The notes under the pieces: model-generated
Seen by the model: the letters and a program-made list of their open reading frames with translations, nothing else
Database searches by the model: none
Told to the model about the DNA's origin: nothing
Source of the DNA: Microtetraspora glauca
GTDB lineage: Bacteria; Actinomycetota; Actinomycetes; Streptomycetales; Streptomycetaceae
NCBI GenBank assembly: GCA_000721275.1
Contig: JOFO01000021.1
Span: 1 to 64,000, forward strand
Direction: 5' to 3'
DNA: 64,000 nt
In this document: positions 36,481 through 44,947 of the stretch, in pieces
Numbering within the stretch: the stretch's first letter is position 1
How the letters are laid out: each line of letters starts with the position of its first letter
Position numbers and translations under genes: made by a program

Positions 36481-37701
36481 GACGGTTCTCCTTTTCGCCT
36501 GGGAGGATCGAGGGCCGGTGTGACGTCCTCCCGGGGCGGATGCGGTGCGGACGCATCCGTCCGCCGTGAACGTGACGCGGGTTCCGCGGCGCTTCGTTCG
36601 GGTCTGCGCGCCGAGGGGGGCTCGTCGCCGGCTCCGGTGAATATGCCGAGGACGGACATGGTGTCGGCGGTGCGGGAGACGCGGACGGCGTGCCGTAGCG
36701 CCGTCGGACTGTCGGTCTGCGGGCGCAGTCGCGGTATGACGTGGTCGTGGGTACGTGGTCGTCGCCTCGGCGGTGATGCCGCTGGAGGCACGGACGAGCG
36801 TCTCCGAGTCGTCCGGGACCGCCCGCCGGACCTTGCAGGGGAGGCCGGGGCGGCGGCCCGTCCGGCGCCGAGGAGAACCGTGCGGCGGGACCACTTCACA
36901 TGCGCCTCCATGGCGGTTCGCGTCGCTCCGGCGCCTGCCCGGCCGCGGTCCCCGCAAACGGCAGTCGGACGGCACCGCGCCGACAGGGCATGAGTCGATT
37001 GCCGAGGGGCGGGGTAGTCGGTGGGCACGGAAGCGCATTGCGGGAACAGCCCGGGCTTCCGGTGGGGGGCGCCACGACCAGCACGATGATGGCCGAGTGC
37101 AGTCTTCGCGTGGCCGCGTCCGAACCCGCTCTGAGTGGGCCCCACACGGAACAGGCGCCGTACCGGCCTGGACCCCGGGCCCGCGGCGGTCCAGTGCTCC
37201 ACCGGGTGCACCTCACCGGCGCCGGCGACGGTGAGCGCAGGAAGGTAGGGGGCCGCGGGGCGGAATGCGGATGGCCCGGCCCCGGCCCTCCCTGAGCCGG
37301 GGTCGGGCACGGCCCCGCCGGGGGATCGTGCAAAGCATCGAGGAGTCACGCCCTCCTCGCCGCCGGCGGCTCGCAGGGGCGTTCGACGCGGGCAAGGGCG
37401 GGATGCCGTGGCCCTGCCCCGGGGTCGGCGAACCGCGTGCTGCCGACCCCGGTTTGCCCTCCTCGGCCGTCCAGCAGAGCCTCGGCCTGTCCACGACCGT
37501 GCCACCCATGACCTCACCACCCGCCACCGCGCCACCCACGCCCTGCTCCCAGATGCGCCCCGGGCCAGACGCGCGCGGAACAGTCGGCTGGTCGACCCGC
37601 GCCGGCATGACTCGGGCGGGACGCAGCCGTATGTCCTTCTCCTCGGAGGCGGCTGCCGTGAGCCCCGCCCACCGCCCAGTCGGCGCCGCGCCCGGCCCGC
37701 C
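36481..37701. other. 1.2-kb gap; possible Tat-signal remnant
   Basis: No complete gene is supportable. On the minus strand a start at 36911 or 36899 reads KWSRRTVLLGAG, a convincing twin-arginine signal, but the frame turns into Arg/Pro-rich sequence after ~30 residues. This looks like the leftover N-terminus of an exported protein. The rest, up to the ABC permease end, has no recognisable content. Confidence 0.4.
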
Positions 37702-38895
37702 TCACGGCGCGTTGAGTGCCGCCGTCGGGTGGAGGCGGGACGCGCGGATCGCCGGGTAGAGGCCGGCGATCATGCCGATCAGGAGGGTGGCGGTCAGGCC
37801 GCCCGCGAGGGACCAGGGCGGGACGACCGGTGTCCAGTCCTGGGTCCGCGCGAAGCCGTACGTCGCCGCCGCGCCGAGCAGCGCCCCCGACGCCCCGCCG
37901 AGTGCCGACAGCAGCAGCGACTCGGTGAGGAACTGGAGCCGGATCGCGTTGCGGGTCGCGCCGAGGGAGCGGCGCAGGCCGATCTCCTGCCGGCGTTCCA
38001 GGACGGAGATGACCATGGTGTTGGCGACGCCGACGCCGCCGACCAGGAGCGCCACCGCGCCGAGGCCCAGCATGAGGGTGGTCAGGCCCTCGTCGGCGGC
38101 GGCTCGGGCGGCGAGCGCGTCCGAGGGCCGGGAGACCTTGACGGCCGCTTCGCCGCCGGGGCTGATCGTGCGGGCCAGGACCGCCCGTACGTCCTCCACC
38201 GACGCGTCCGTGGAGCGCTCGAAGATCGTGGTCGGGTGGCCGTCGAAACCGAAGTGGCGCTCGGCGGCGGGGAATCCGATCATCGCCACCCGGTCGAGCG
38301 TCGGGACCAGTTCCAGCGGTTTCAGGATGCCGACGACCACCACACGGGTGTCGTTCATCATGATCGTCTCGCCGATGCCGGTGATGCCGAGCCGGTCGGC
38401 GGCCACCGATCCGAGGACCGTGACCGGGAGCCGCTCGCCGGCCGGGTCCAGCCAGGCGCCCTTGTCGACCTCGCCGCCGAGCGTGGCCAGGAGGTCGGTG
38501 CGGACCGCCTGCGTGGTGACGCCGGCGGTGCGCTCCTCGGGGACCAGGTCGCTGCGGCGGATCCGGGCGTCGACGTCGCCGGTCCCGGTGGCCTGTCGGA
38601 CGGGGCCGATGCGCTCGACCATCGCGACCGCGTTCTTGGGGAGTTTGACCTCCTTGCCCTGGGTGTCCTTGCCCGCCTCGGCGGTGAGGAGGTTGGTGCC
38701 GAGCCGGTCGAGCCGGGCCATCAGGTGCGCGCGACTGGACTCGGAGAGGCCGACGACGGCGACCATGGTCGCGATGCCGATGGCGATCCCGAGGGCGGAG
38801 AGCACCACGCGCGCGCGGCGGGCGCGGAGGCCGACCGCGCCGACGCGGAGGATGTCGCCGGGGGAGAGCCGGGAGGGTTTGAGGGTGCCTTTCAC
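37702..38895 (-). CDS. MacB/FtsX-type ABC transporter permease
   Basis: A 397-residue permease with one N-terminal membrane helix (RVVLSALGIAIGIATMVAVV), a ~230-residue extracytoplasmic MacB_PCD domain and three C-terminal helices ending GMIAGLYPAIRASRLHPTAALNAP, the FtsX signature. The motif LRRSLGATRNAIRLQFLTES precedes the last helices. The start overlaps the ATPase stop (ATGA). MacB-type systems do not transport through the membrane channel classically; they drive export of peptides or antibiotics from the outer face with an adaptor, and one is encoded next door. Confidence 0.93.
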   Translation of the reverse strand: MKGTLKPSRLSPGDILRVGAVGLRARRARVVLSALGIAIGIATMVAVVGLSESSRAHLMARLDRLGTNLLTAEAGKDTQGKEVKLPKNAVAMVERIGPVRQATGTGDVDARIRRSDLVPEERTAGVTTQAVRTDLLATLGGEVDKGAWLDPAGERLPVTVLGSVAADRLGITGIGETIMMNDTRVVVVGILKPLELVPTLDRVAMIGFPAAERHFGFDGHPTTIFERSTDASVEDVRAVLARTISPGGEAAVKVSRPSDALAARAAADEGLTTLMLGLGAVALLVGGVGVANTMVISVLERRQEIGLRRSLGATRNAIRLQFLTESLLLSALGGASGALLGAAATYGFARTQDWTPVVPPWSLAGGLTATLLIGMIAGLYPAIRASRLHPTAALNAP

Positions 38896-39743
38896 CCCGG
38901 GACTCCTTCCGTCCGGGCGGCGCCGCGTTCGTCCGCGACGATCTCGCCGTCCTTGAAGCGCACCCGGCGCGGCAGGGAGTCGGCGATCTCCTGGTCGTGG
39001 GTGATGACGCAGATCGTGGTGCCGGCCTCGTTCAGTTCGCGCAGCAGGTCCATGACGACCTCGCCCGAGGCGGTGTCGAGGGCGCCGGTCGGCTCGTCCG
39101 CGAGCAGCAGTCTGGGCTCTCCCACCAGCGCGCGGGCGATGGCCACGCGCTGCTTCTCGCCGCCGGACAGTTCGTTCGGCGTGTGGGAGTGGCGGTGCGC
39201 GAGGCGGACCCGGTCGAGTGCGTGCCGCGCCCGCGCGCGGCGCTCCCGCAGCGGCACGCCCGCGTACAGCAGTCCGTCGGCGACGTTGTCCACGGCGTCG
39301 CGCCCCGCCGCCAGGTGGAAGTGCTGGAAGACGAAACCGATGTGGCGGGCGCGGAGTGCGGAGAGGCGGTTGTCGGAGAGCGCGGTCACGTCGTGGCCGG
39401 CGATCCGGACGGTGCCGCTGGTGGGCTTGTCGAGGGTGCCCATGATGTTGAGCATCGTGGACTTGCCGGAGCCGGACGGGCCGACGACGGCGAGGAGTTC
39501 GCCTTCGCCGACGGACAGGTTCACCGCGCGCAGGGCGTGGACGCCTCCGGGGTACGTCTTGGTCGCGCCGCGCAGTTCCACGACGGGCTCCGGGGACAGG
39601 GGGGACGTCGGCGGCGCGGCTGGTCCCGGGGGCAGGGGGGACGTCGGCGACACGGCGGGGCCCGGGGGCAGGGGAGAGGCCGGCGACGCGGCGGGGCCCA
39701 GGGGCAGGGGAGAGGCCGGCGACGCGGCGGCGGCAGGGGTCAT
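38892..39743 (-). CDS. MacB-type ABC transporter ATPase with N-terminal Pro-rich repeats
   Basis: A 283-residue ATPase. Walker A is GPSGSGKST, the signature LSGGEKQR and Walker B LLLADEP followed by TGALDTASGEVVMDLL; the insertion YAGVPLRERRARARHALDRV is typical of the LolD/MacB class. The usual family start is near residue 55. The first ~54 residues are four tandem 12-residue units of the type SPTSPLPPGPAA, not expected in this class. An alternative start inside the repeat cannot be excluded. ATGA overlaps on both sides bind it into the operon. Confidence 0.92.
   Translation of the reverse strand: MTPAAAASPASPLPLGPAASPASPLPPGPAVSPTSPLPPGPAAPPTSPLSPEPVVELRGATKTYPGGVHALRAVNLSVGEGELLAVVGPSGSGKSTMLNIMGTLDKPTSGTVRIAGHDVTALSDNRLSALRARHIGFVFQHFHLAAGRDAVDNVADGLLYAGVPLRERRARARHALDRVRLAHRHSHTPNELSGGEKQRVAIARALVGEPRLLLADEPTGALDTASGEVVMDLLRELNEAGTTICVITHDQEIADSLPRRVRFKDGEIVADERGAARTEGVPG
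39582..39725 (-). repeat. four 36-bp tandem repeats encoding Pro-rich 12-mers
   Basis: The word CGGCGA recurs every 36 bp (39645, 39681, 39717), with a fourth degenerate unit at 39609. The repeats stay in frame with the ATPase gene and encode units around SPLPPGPA. Exact tandem multiples of 36 bp make copy-number changes by slippage possible without breaking the frame. Confidence 0.75.
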
Positions 39744-40846
39744 GAGGCCGCCATCCCGACCGTCATGCCTTCCCGCACGTGCGGTCCGCTGACCTCGATC
39801 TGCCCGTCGGCGGTCATCCCCGTCTCCACCGGTATCGTCCGCGTGGTGGTGCCCTGGACGAGCTGAAGTCCGTAGCCGCCGTTCTCTCCGCGCAGGGCGA
39901 GGACCGCCTCGACGGGGACGGCGAGAACGCCCTCGCGTGCCTCACTGACGAACTTCACGCTGGCCGGTGCCTTGGCGTCCTCCCCGGACGCGGCGCGCGC
40001 CCCGCCGTCCAGGACGACCTCGACGACGATGCCTTCCTGCGCGGCCGCGCCCTCCCCGGAGCCGCCCGGTTCGGGGCGTACGGTCCCGGCGACCCGCCCG
40101 GGCACGGTCTTCCCGCTGGGCAGGGTGACCTCGACCTTGGTGCCGGCGTCGGTGAGCGCGCCGTCGGTCTGGTCCAGGTGGGCCCGGACGACGGGCCTGG
40201 TGGAGGCGATCGTCAGGACGGGTTCGCCCGGGGCGACCTGGTCGGCGAGGGCGGCGTCGACGGACACCACCTTGACCTGGCCGGGCTGGAAGACGACGTC
40301 TCCCTTGCCGACCCTTCCCGTGGGTTCGCGGTTCAGGGACTTCTGCCACTGCTTCACCGCCGCCTCGGTGTCCTTGCCGTACCGGGTGTCGACGTAGAGG
40401 CCCGCCCCGTATCCCAGGTCGCGCAGATTGCGCTCCAGCTGGAGCACGTCACTGCCCCGGTCTCCCGGCTTCATCTCGCGGAACATGGGGACGGGTCCGT
40501 ACAGCAGGGTGACGGGCTTGTCGTTCAGCTCGTACAGCGCCTGCCCCATGGTCAGCGTCCGTCCTTCGGAGGCGGCCACGGTGACGGTGCCGTCGACGGC
40601 GGACTTGACGGGGCGGCGCTGCGCGAAGTCGAGCCTGCCGTCGACCGTCTTGGACTGGACGAGGTCGGTGCGGACGACGGTCGTGGTGGCGGGCGGCAGT
40701 CCGCCGCCCTTCCCGGAGGCCCCCGGGTCGTTCCCCTCGTGGGCCCTCCCGAGGTCCCCGAGGACGCCGAAGTGGACGGCTCCGCCGGTCACGGCGGCGG
40801 CGACCGCCACCGCGCCGACGGTACGGAAGACGGTGCGGCGCTTCAC
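39740..40846 (-). CDS. HlyD-like periplasmic adaptor with peptidoglycan-binding domain
   Basis: GTG 40846, overlapping the upstream stop, gives 368 residues. A signal/anchor helix (TVFRTVGAVAVAAAVTGGAV) comes first. A PG_binding_1 domain follows at about residues 110-160 (GDRGSDVLQLERNLRDLGYG, then AVKQWQKSLN). The rest is the beta-barrel and lipoyl-like region of membrane-fusion proteins (VAPGEPVLTIASTRPVVRAH, VEVTLPSGKTVPGRV, GVLAVPVEAVLAL). It couples the MacB-type pump to the cell wall. The next gene, the ATPase, overlaps by 4 bp. Confidence 0.9.
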   Translation of the reverse strand: MKRRTVFRTVGAVAVAAAVTGGAVHFGVLGDLGRAHEGNDPGASGKGGGLPPATTTVVRTDLVQSKTVDGRLDFAQRRPVKSAVDGTVTVAASEGRTLTMGQALYELNDKPVTLLYGPVPMFREMKPGDRGSDVLQLERNLRDLGYGAGLYVDTRYGKDTEAAVKQWQKSLNREPTGRVGKGDVVFQPGQVKVVSVDAALADQVAPGEPVLTIASTRPVVRAHLDQTDGALTDAGTKVEVTLPSGKTVPGRVAGTVRPEPGGSGEGAAAQEGIVVEVVLDGGARAASGEDAKAPASVKFVSEAREGVLAVPVEAVLALRGENGGYGLQLVQGTTTRTIPVETGMTADGQIEVSGPHVREGMTVGMAAS

Positions 40847-41496
40847 TGCATGCCGTCCAGACCGTCGAGGAGCTTCGTCTTGCACGCCTCGCGGGCCTGC
40901 TTGTACGCGGGCGAGTCGTGGTCGATGGTCGGGGAGGCGGGGTTCGGATCGCCGCCGGGCTGGACGTTGCCGCCGCTCATCGTCGGGTTGGTGAACTGGG
41001 AGACGCCGTTGTCGCGCATGCACTTGGCGTGCGCCAGCATGGACTCGTAGTCCTTCTGCTGGTCGCGCTGCGGCTCGGCCAGCATGGCCTTCTGCAGCTC
41101 GGCGGCGCACACGCCGTTCTTGCCGCCCTTGGCGGCCTCCATCTGGCCGGGCCGCGAGGAGATCTCCTCGATCTTCGCCCAGTCGAGGTGGCCGCTGAGC
41201 TTGGGGTCCGGGTAGTCCTTGTAGCCGCCCTTGTCACGCATGCACCGGACGTAGAGCAGCTGCGCGTCGTAGAAGGCGCTCTTGCCGGCGGGCCGGGTGC
41301 TGGGGGCGCTGCCGTCCTTCGCGGACGGCGAGGCCGTGGCGGCCTCCGGCACGGAGGCGATCTCGTCGTTCGTCCGGTCGCCGGCGGTGCTGTCGCCGCC
41401 GCTGCCGCACGCCGCGGAGAAGGCGAGGACGGGAAGCACGGCGAGGGCGGTCAGGCGCAGCCGGGCGGCGGCGCGGAAGGTTGTCTTCGGGCTCAT
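40843..41496 (-). CDS. lipoprotein, first gene of the ABC export operon
   Basis: ATG 41496 gives 217 residues; a longer frame to 41559 would cross the divergent operator. The lipobox is FSAAC. The mature protein has paired Cys motifs in repeats (LYVRCMRDKGGYKDYPDP, then AHAKCMRDNGVSQFTNPT), the second half echoing the first, and a final KQAREACKTKL. This CMRDxGV pattern is common in Streptomyces lipoproteins encoded with HlyD/MacB pumps. It probably binds the exported or sensed substrate at the cell surface. Confidence 0.87.
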   Translation of the reverse strand: MSPKTTFRAAARLRLTALAVLPVLAFSAACGSGGDSTAGDRTNDEIASVPEAATASPSAKDGSAPSTRPAGKSAFYDAQLLYVRCMRDKGGYKDYPDPKLSGHLDWAKIEEISSRPGQMEAAKGGKNGVCAAELQKAMLAEPQRDQQKDYESMLAHAKCMRDNGVSQFTNPTMSGGNVQPGGDPNPASPTIDHDSPAYKQAREACKTKLLDGLDGMQ

Positions 41497-41522
41497 GCGC
41501 ACCACCCTGCTGAGGCCACGTG

Positions 41523-41549
41523 ATGACGATGCCATGACGACATGATGGG
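41523..41549. promoter_or_regulatory. candidate AfsQ1-type operator, three 11-nt-spaced half-sites
   Basis: ATGAC (41523), ATGAC (41534) and ATGGG (41545) are spaced exactly 11 nt apart. AfsQ1 of S. coelicolor binds GTnAC-N6-GTnAC, the same layout with one different base. The array lies in the 134-bp gap between the export operon and the two-component genes, so both could be controlled by it. CATAAT at 41618-41623, seven bases before the regulator's ATG, suggests a leaderless transcript on that side. Confidence 0.5.
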
Positions 41550-41630
41550 CACGTAACAATGCCCCCGACCTGGGGCTTCAGTCCCCCTTCGGGCGGCGGG
41601 CCGGTGGTTGCGGCACCCATAATCGACCGC

Positions 41631-42326
41631 ATGCCGCATGTACTGCTCATCGAGGACGACGCGTCCGTGAGGGACGGAATGGAGCTCGTGCTGCGCCGCC
41701 ACGGGTACGGCGTCGCCACGGCCGCCACCGGCGAGGAGGCGCTCGCGCTGCTCGACTCCTCCGACGGCGCGAAGGTCGAGCTGGCCGTCCTCGACCTGAT
41801 GCTGCCCGGGATGGACGGGTTCGAGGTGTGCCGTCGTATCCGCGCCCGGACGACCACGCTTCCCGTGATCATGCTGACCGCGCGCGGGGACGACCACGAC
41901 ATCGTGACGGGCCTGGAGGCGGGCGCCGACGACTACGTGGTCAAGCCGGTCACCGCGCCCGTCCTGGAGGCCCGCATCCGGGCCGCGCTGCGGCGCGCGG
42001 AGCCGTCGGCGCCGTCCCGGGCGGCCGGCGCCGACCTCGCGGGCCTGGTGATCGACCGCGCCGGTCTCACCGTCACCAAGCGGGGCGTCGTGATCCCGCT
42101 GCCGCCCACCGAGCTGCGGCTGCTGCTCGAACTCTCCGCCTCCCCGGGCCGGGTCTTCAGCCGCGAGCAGCTCCTGGCTTCGGTCTGGGACCACACCTTC
42201 CTCGGTGACTCCCGGCTGGTGGACGCGGCGGTCGGCCGGCTGCGCGCGAAGCTGGAGGACGTACCGGCGAGGCCGCGGTACGTCCAGACCGTGCGGGGCT
42301 TCGGCTACCGCTTCGGCCCGCTGTGA
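41631..42326 (+). CDS. OmpR/PhoB-type response regulator, AfsQ1-like
   Basis: A 231-residue regulator. The receiver domain (LLIEDDASVRDGMELVLRRH, phospho-Asp in LAVLDLMLPGMDG, Lys in DDYVVKPVT) and the winged helix (PPTELRLLLELSASPGRVFS, HTFLGDSRLVDAAVGRLRAK, VRGFGYRF) resemble AfsQ1 closely along the whole length. The stop overlaps the kinase start (GTGA). It likely controls the divergent export operon. Confidence 0.92.
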   Translation: MPHVLLIEDDASVRDGMELVLRRHGYGVATAATGEEALALLDSSDGAKVELAVLDLMLPGMDGFEVCRRIRARTTTLPVIMLTARGDDHDIVTGLEAGADDYVVKPVTAPVLEARIRAALRRAEPSAPSRAAGADLAGLVIDRAGLTVTKRGVVIPLPPTELRLLLELSASPGRVFSREQLLASVWDHTFLGDSRLVDAAVGRLRAKLEDVPARPRYVQTVRGFGYRFGPL

Positions 42327-43864
42327 GGCGCACGCGCGGCGCCGCCGGCGCGGCGAACGGCGCGGCGAACGGCGGGGCCGGCGCCCACGCCCCGAGGCGG
42401 CGCTCCCGCAGGCTCGTCGGGGGGCTGCGGACCCGGCTCGTCGTCACGTTCGTCGTGGTCGCGCTGGTCAGCGCGGTGACCGCGACCGCGCTCGCCTACC
42501 GGGACGCGCGGACCGCCGTCCTCCGGCGCACCCAGGACGCCGCCGTGAACGACGTACGGACGCGGGTCACCGCGGTCGCCGCCGACTTCGACCTGCCGCC
42601 CGACCAGCGGTCGCTCGCCCGGTTCGCGGCGAAGGTCTCCGACGGCCTCGGCGCCCGGATCGTCGTCGCGCGCCACCAGGACCTCGCCGCGGTGTCCGAC
42701 CCGCTCGCCGACACGCAGGGCCGGATCACCGCCGAGCTGCGGGCCGCCGTCCGGGCCGGGGACGGGGCCCGGTTCCAGCGGGTGACATGGCGGGACGAGC
42801 CGTACCTGGTGGTCGGCATGCCCGTGACGTACGCGGACGGCGACCGGCGGTTCTCCGGTCTGGAGGTCTTCGCGATCACCGACCTCCGGGCCGAGCGCGA
42901 CGACACCGCCGCCCTGGTGGACTCCGTACGCGCCGGCATCCTGCCGGTGATGGTGCTGACCGCCGTCCTGGCGCTGCTCGCCGCCCGTACGGTCCTCCGC
43001 CCCGTACGGCAGCTGGGACGGGCCACCAGGGAGCTCGCGAAGGGCGACCTCGGCAGCCGGGTCCCGGTCAAGGGGCACGACGAACTCGCCGATCTGGCAC
43101 AGACGTTCAACGACACGGCGGACGCCCTCCAGGCCTCCGACGCGCGCCTGCGCGAACAGGAGGCGAAGGCGCGCCGCTTCGTCGCGGACGTCTCCCACGA
43201 ACTGCGGACCCCCCTCGCGGCGATGACGATGGTGGCGACCGTGCTGGAGGAGGACGCCGACCAGCTGCCGCCGGACGCCGCGCGGGCGGCGCGCACGGTG
43301 GGCAGGGAGACGGCGCGGCTCTCGCGGCTCGTCGAGGACCTGATGGAGATCTCCCGCTTCGACGCGAAGGCGGTCCGGCTGAACGCGGCCGAGACCGATC
43401 TCGCCGACACGGTACGGGCCTGCCTGGCGTTGCGCGGCTGGACCGAGTGCGTGGAGGTCCGCCTCGAGGAGGGCGTACGGGCGGTGGTCGACCGGCGCCG
43501 CGTCGACGTGATCGTGGCCAACCTGGTGGGCAACGCGCTGCGGCACGGAGCCCCGCCGGTCACCGTGACCCTCGGGACGGACGGCGCGACGGGGGAGTGG
43601 GTGACGGTGGAGGTCGCCGACCACGGCCCGGGCCTGCCGCCGGAGGCCCGGGAGCGGGTCTTCGACCGCTTCTACAAGGCGGACGCGGCGCGCACCCGGA
43701 GCGCATCCGACACCGACGGGCAGGGCAGCGGCCTCGGCACGGCGATCGCGCTGGAGAACGCGCGGCTGCACGGCGGCACCATCGACGTCGCCGAAGGGAC
43801 GGAAGGCGGCGCCGTGTTCACCCTGCGACTGCCCCTGCGGCACACTGGTGAGGACGCGGAGTGA
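42323..43864 (+). CDS. sensor histidine kinase, AfsQ2-like
   Basis: A 513-residue two-helix sensor kinase. An Ala/Gly/Arg-rich cytoplasmic tail precedes helix 1 (LRTRLVVTFVVVALVSAVTA). A ~130-residue extracytoplasmic sensor follows, then helix 2 (ILPVMVLTAVLALLAARTV), HAMP (LGRATRELAKGDLGSRVPV), H-box DVSHELRTPLAAM, N-box NLVGNALRHG, D-box DHGPGLP and G-box GQGSGLGTAIA. It overlaps both neighbours by 4 bp. Confidence 0.92.
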   Translation: MRRTRGAAGAANGAANGGAGAHAPRRRSRRLVGGLRTRLVVTFVVVALVSAVTATALAYRDARTAVLRRTQDAAVNDVRTRVTAVAADFDLPPDQRSLARFAAKVSDGLGARIVVARHQDLAAVSDPLADTQGRITAELRAAVRAGDGARFQRVTWRDEPYLVVGMPVTYADGDRRFSGLEVFAITDLRAERDDTAALVDSVRAGILPVMVLTAVLALLAARTVLRPVRQLGRATRELAKGDLGSRVPVKGHDELADLAQTFNDTADALQASDARLREQEAKARRFVADVSHELRTPLAAMTMVATVLEEDADQLPPDAARAARTVGRETARLSRLVEDLMEISRFDAKAVRLNAAETDLADTVRACLALRGWTECVEVRLEEGVRAVVDRRRVDVIVANLVGNALRHGAPPVTVTLGTDGATGEWVTVEVADHGPGLPPEARERVFDRFYKADAARTRSASDTDGQGSGLGTAIALENARLHGGTIDVAEGTEGGAVFTLRLPLRHTGEDAE

Positions 43865-44355
43865 GGGTACGGGCGGGAGCGCCGGCGCTTGTCCTGGGGA
43901 TCGCCCTGGCAGGGTGTGGCGTGCAGCCGACCGGGGTGATCGGCGCGGGCGAGCCGGCGACCGGGCTGACGCGGGGGATCCGGCTGTACTACGCGTCGGA
44001 CGGCGGATTGCGGGGCGTGCCGGTGCTCGACAGGGAGGTCGACAGCCTCGACTCGGTGGTGAAGCTGCTCATGAGCGGCCCGCCGCCCGCCGAACAGCGC
44101 GACGGCCTCACCAACCTCGTCCAGCTGGGCGGCTACACGGTGACCGGGCGGGGCGCCAGGGTCACGGTGCGCCTGGAGGACCCTTACGGGGCGACGGGCC
44201 GTGACCAGGGCACGGGGCAGCTGGTGTGCACACTGGCCCGCGCCCAGTCCGTCCTCGATCCGGGGGTGAGGACCGAGGACGTGGAGGTCACCCTGCGCCC
44301 GCCGGAGGCCCAGCCCCTCGGACCGTACCGGTGTCCCGAGTTCCTCAACGGCTAG
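43861..44355 (+). CDS. small lipoprotein with GerMN-like domain, two-component accessory
   Basis: GTG 43861, within the kinase stop, gives 164 residues with lipobox IALAGCGVQ. The body (RGIRLYYASDGGLRGVPV, SVVKLLMSGPPPAEQRDGLT, LVCTLARAQSVL) resembles a GerMN-type domain as in LpqB. Lipoproteins encoded behind Streptomyces sensor kinases (after AfsQ2, or LpqB with MtrAB) modulate the kinase; the same is likely here. The gene ends in TAG. Confidence 0.85.
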   Translation: MRVRAGAPALVLGIALAGCGVQPTGVIGAGEPATGLTRGIRLYYASDGGLRGVPVLDREVDSLDSVVKLLMSGPPPAEQRDGLTNLVQLGGYTVTGRGARVTVRLEDPYGATGRDQGTGQLVCTLARAQSVLDPGVRTEDVEVTLRPPEAQPLGPYRCPEFLNG

Positions 44356-44450
44356 GGCGCTTCCTTCAACGCTCGGTGGACGGCGTCGGTACGGGTGAGC
44401 GCGCGGGGACGACTTCGACTGTCGTCGGCGAACGGGCCCGGACCGGACGC

Positions 44451-44480
44451 GGCCCGGGCACGCGGGTGCGTGTCCGGGCC
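44451..44480. terminator. bidirectional hairpin terminator
   Basis: GGCCCGGGCACGC pairs with GCGTGTCCGGGCC over 13 bases (one G-T wobble) around a 4-nt loop. It lies between convergent genes, 96 bp past the lipoprotein stop and 18 bp past the end of the SRPBCC gene. Confidence 0.65.
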
Positions 44481-44497
44481 GTGCGGGGTGGCGGAGG

Positions 44498-44917
44498 TCA
44501 GGCGGCGAGGGCCTGGTGCAGGGCGTCGAGGCCGTCGCGGTAGATGCCCGCGAACAGTTCCTCGGCCTCGGCGTCGGTGACGCCCGCCGGGGTGAATCGG
44601 CCCGACCACTGGACCTCGGCGATGTCGTCCCGGCCGTCGACCGGGTGGACGCGGAGGGTGGAGACGTACCCGGTGACCGGGAACGGAGCCTGGAGGATCG
44701 TGTACGAATAGCGGCGCTCGGCCTCGTTGAAGTCCACGAGGCGCTCGACGATGACCTCGCCCTCGGGGTTCTTCAGGCGGCGGACCCGGCCGCCTTCGAG
44801 GGCGGTGCTCTCGGGGATGTAGGGGAGCCAGTCGGGAAGGGTGTCGAAGCCGCCGATCAGGTTCCAGACCTGCTGGGGGGAGGCGGGGACGGCGCGGGAG
44901 ACGGACGTGGAAGCCAT
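44498..44917 (-). CDS. SRPBCC-family protein
   Basis: A 139-residue START/Bet v1-like protein. The N-terminal strand SVSRAVPASPQQVWNLIGGF and the middle YSYTILQAPFPVTGYVSTLR are characteristic of polyketide cyclase/dehydrase-type SRPBCC proteins, which form a deep hydrophobic pocket. The last helix (AGIYRDGLDALHQAL) closes the fold. It is followed upstream by an aldo/keto reductase gene on the same strand 31 bp away, likely one operon. Ligand unknown. Confidence 0.88.
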   Translation of the reverse strand: MASTSVSRAVPASPQQVWNLIGGFDTLPDWLPYIPESTALEGGRVRRLKNPEGEVIVERLVDFNEAERRYSYTILQAPFPVTGYVSTLRVHPVDGRDDIAEVQWSGRFTPAGVTDAEAEELFAGIYRDGLDALHQALAA

Positions 44918-44947
44918 GATGGTGCTCCGTGGGGGAGGGCGTGGGAC

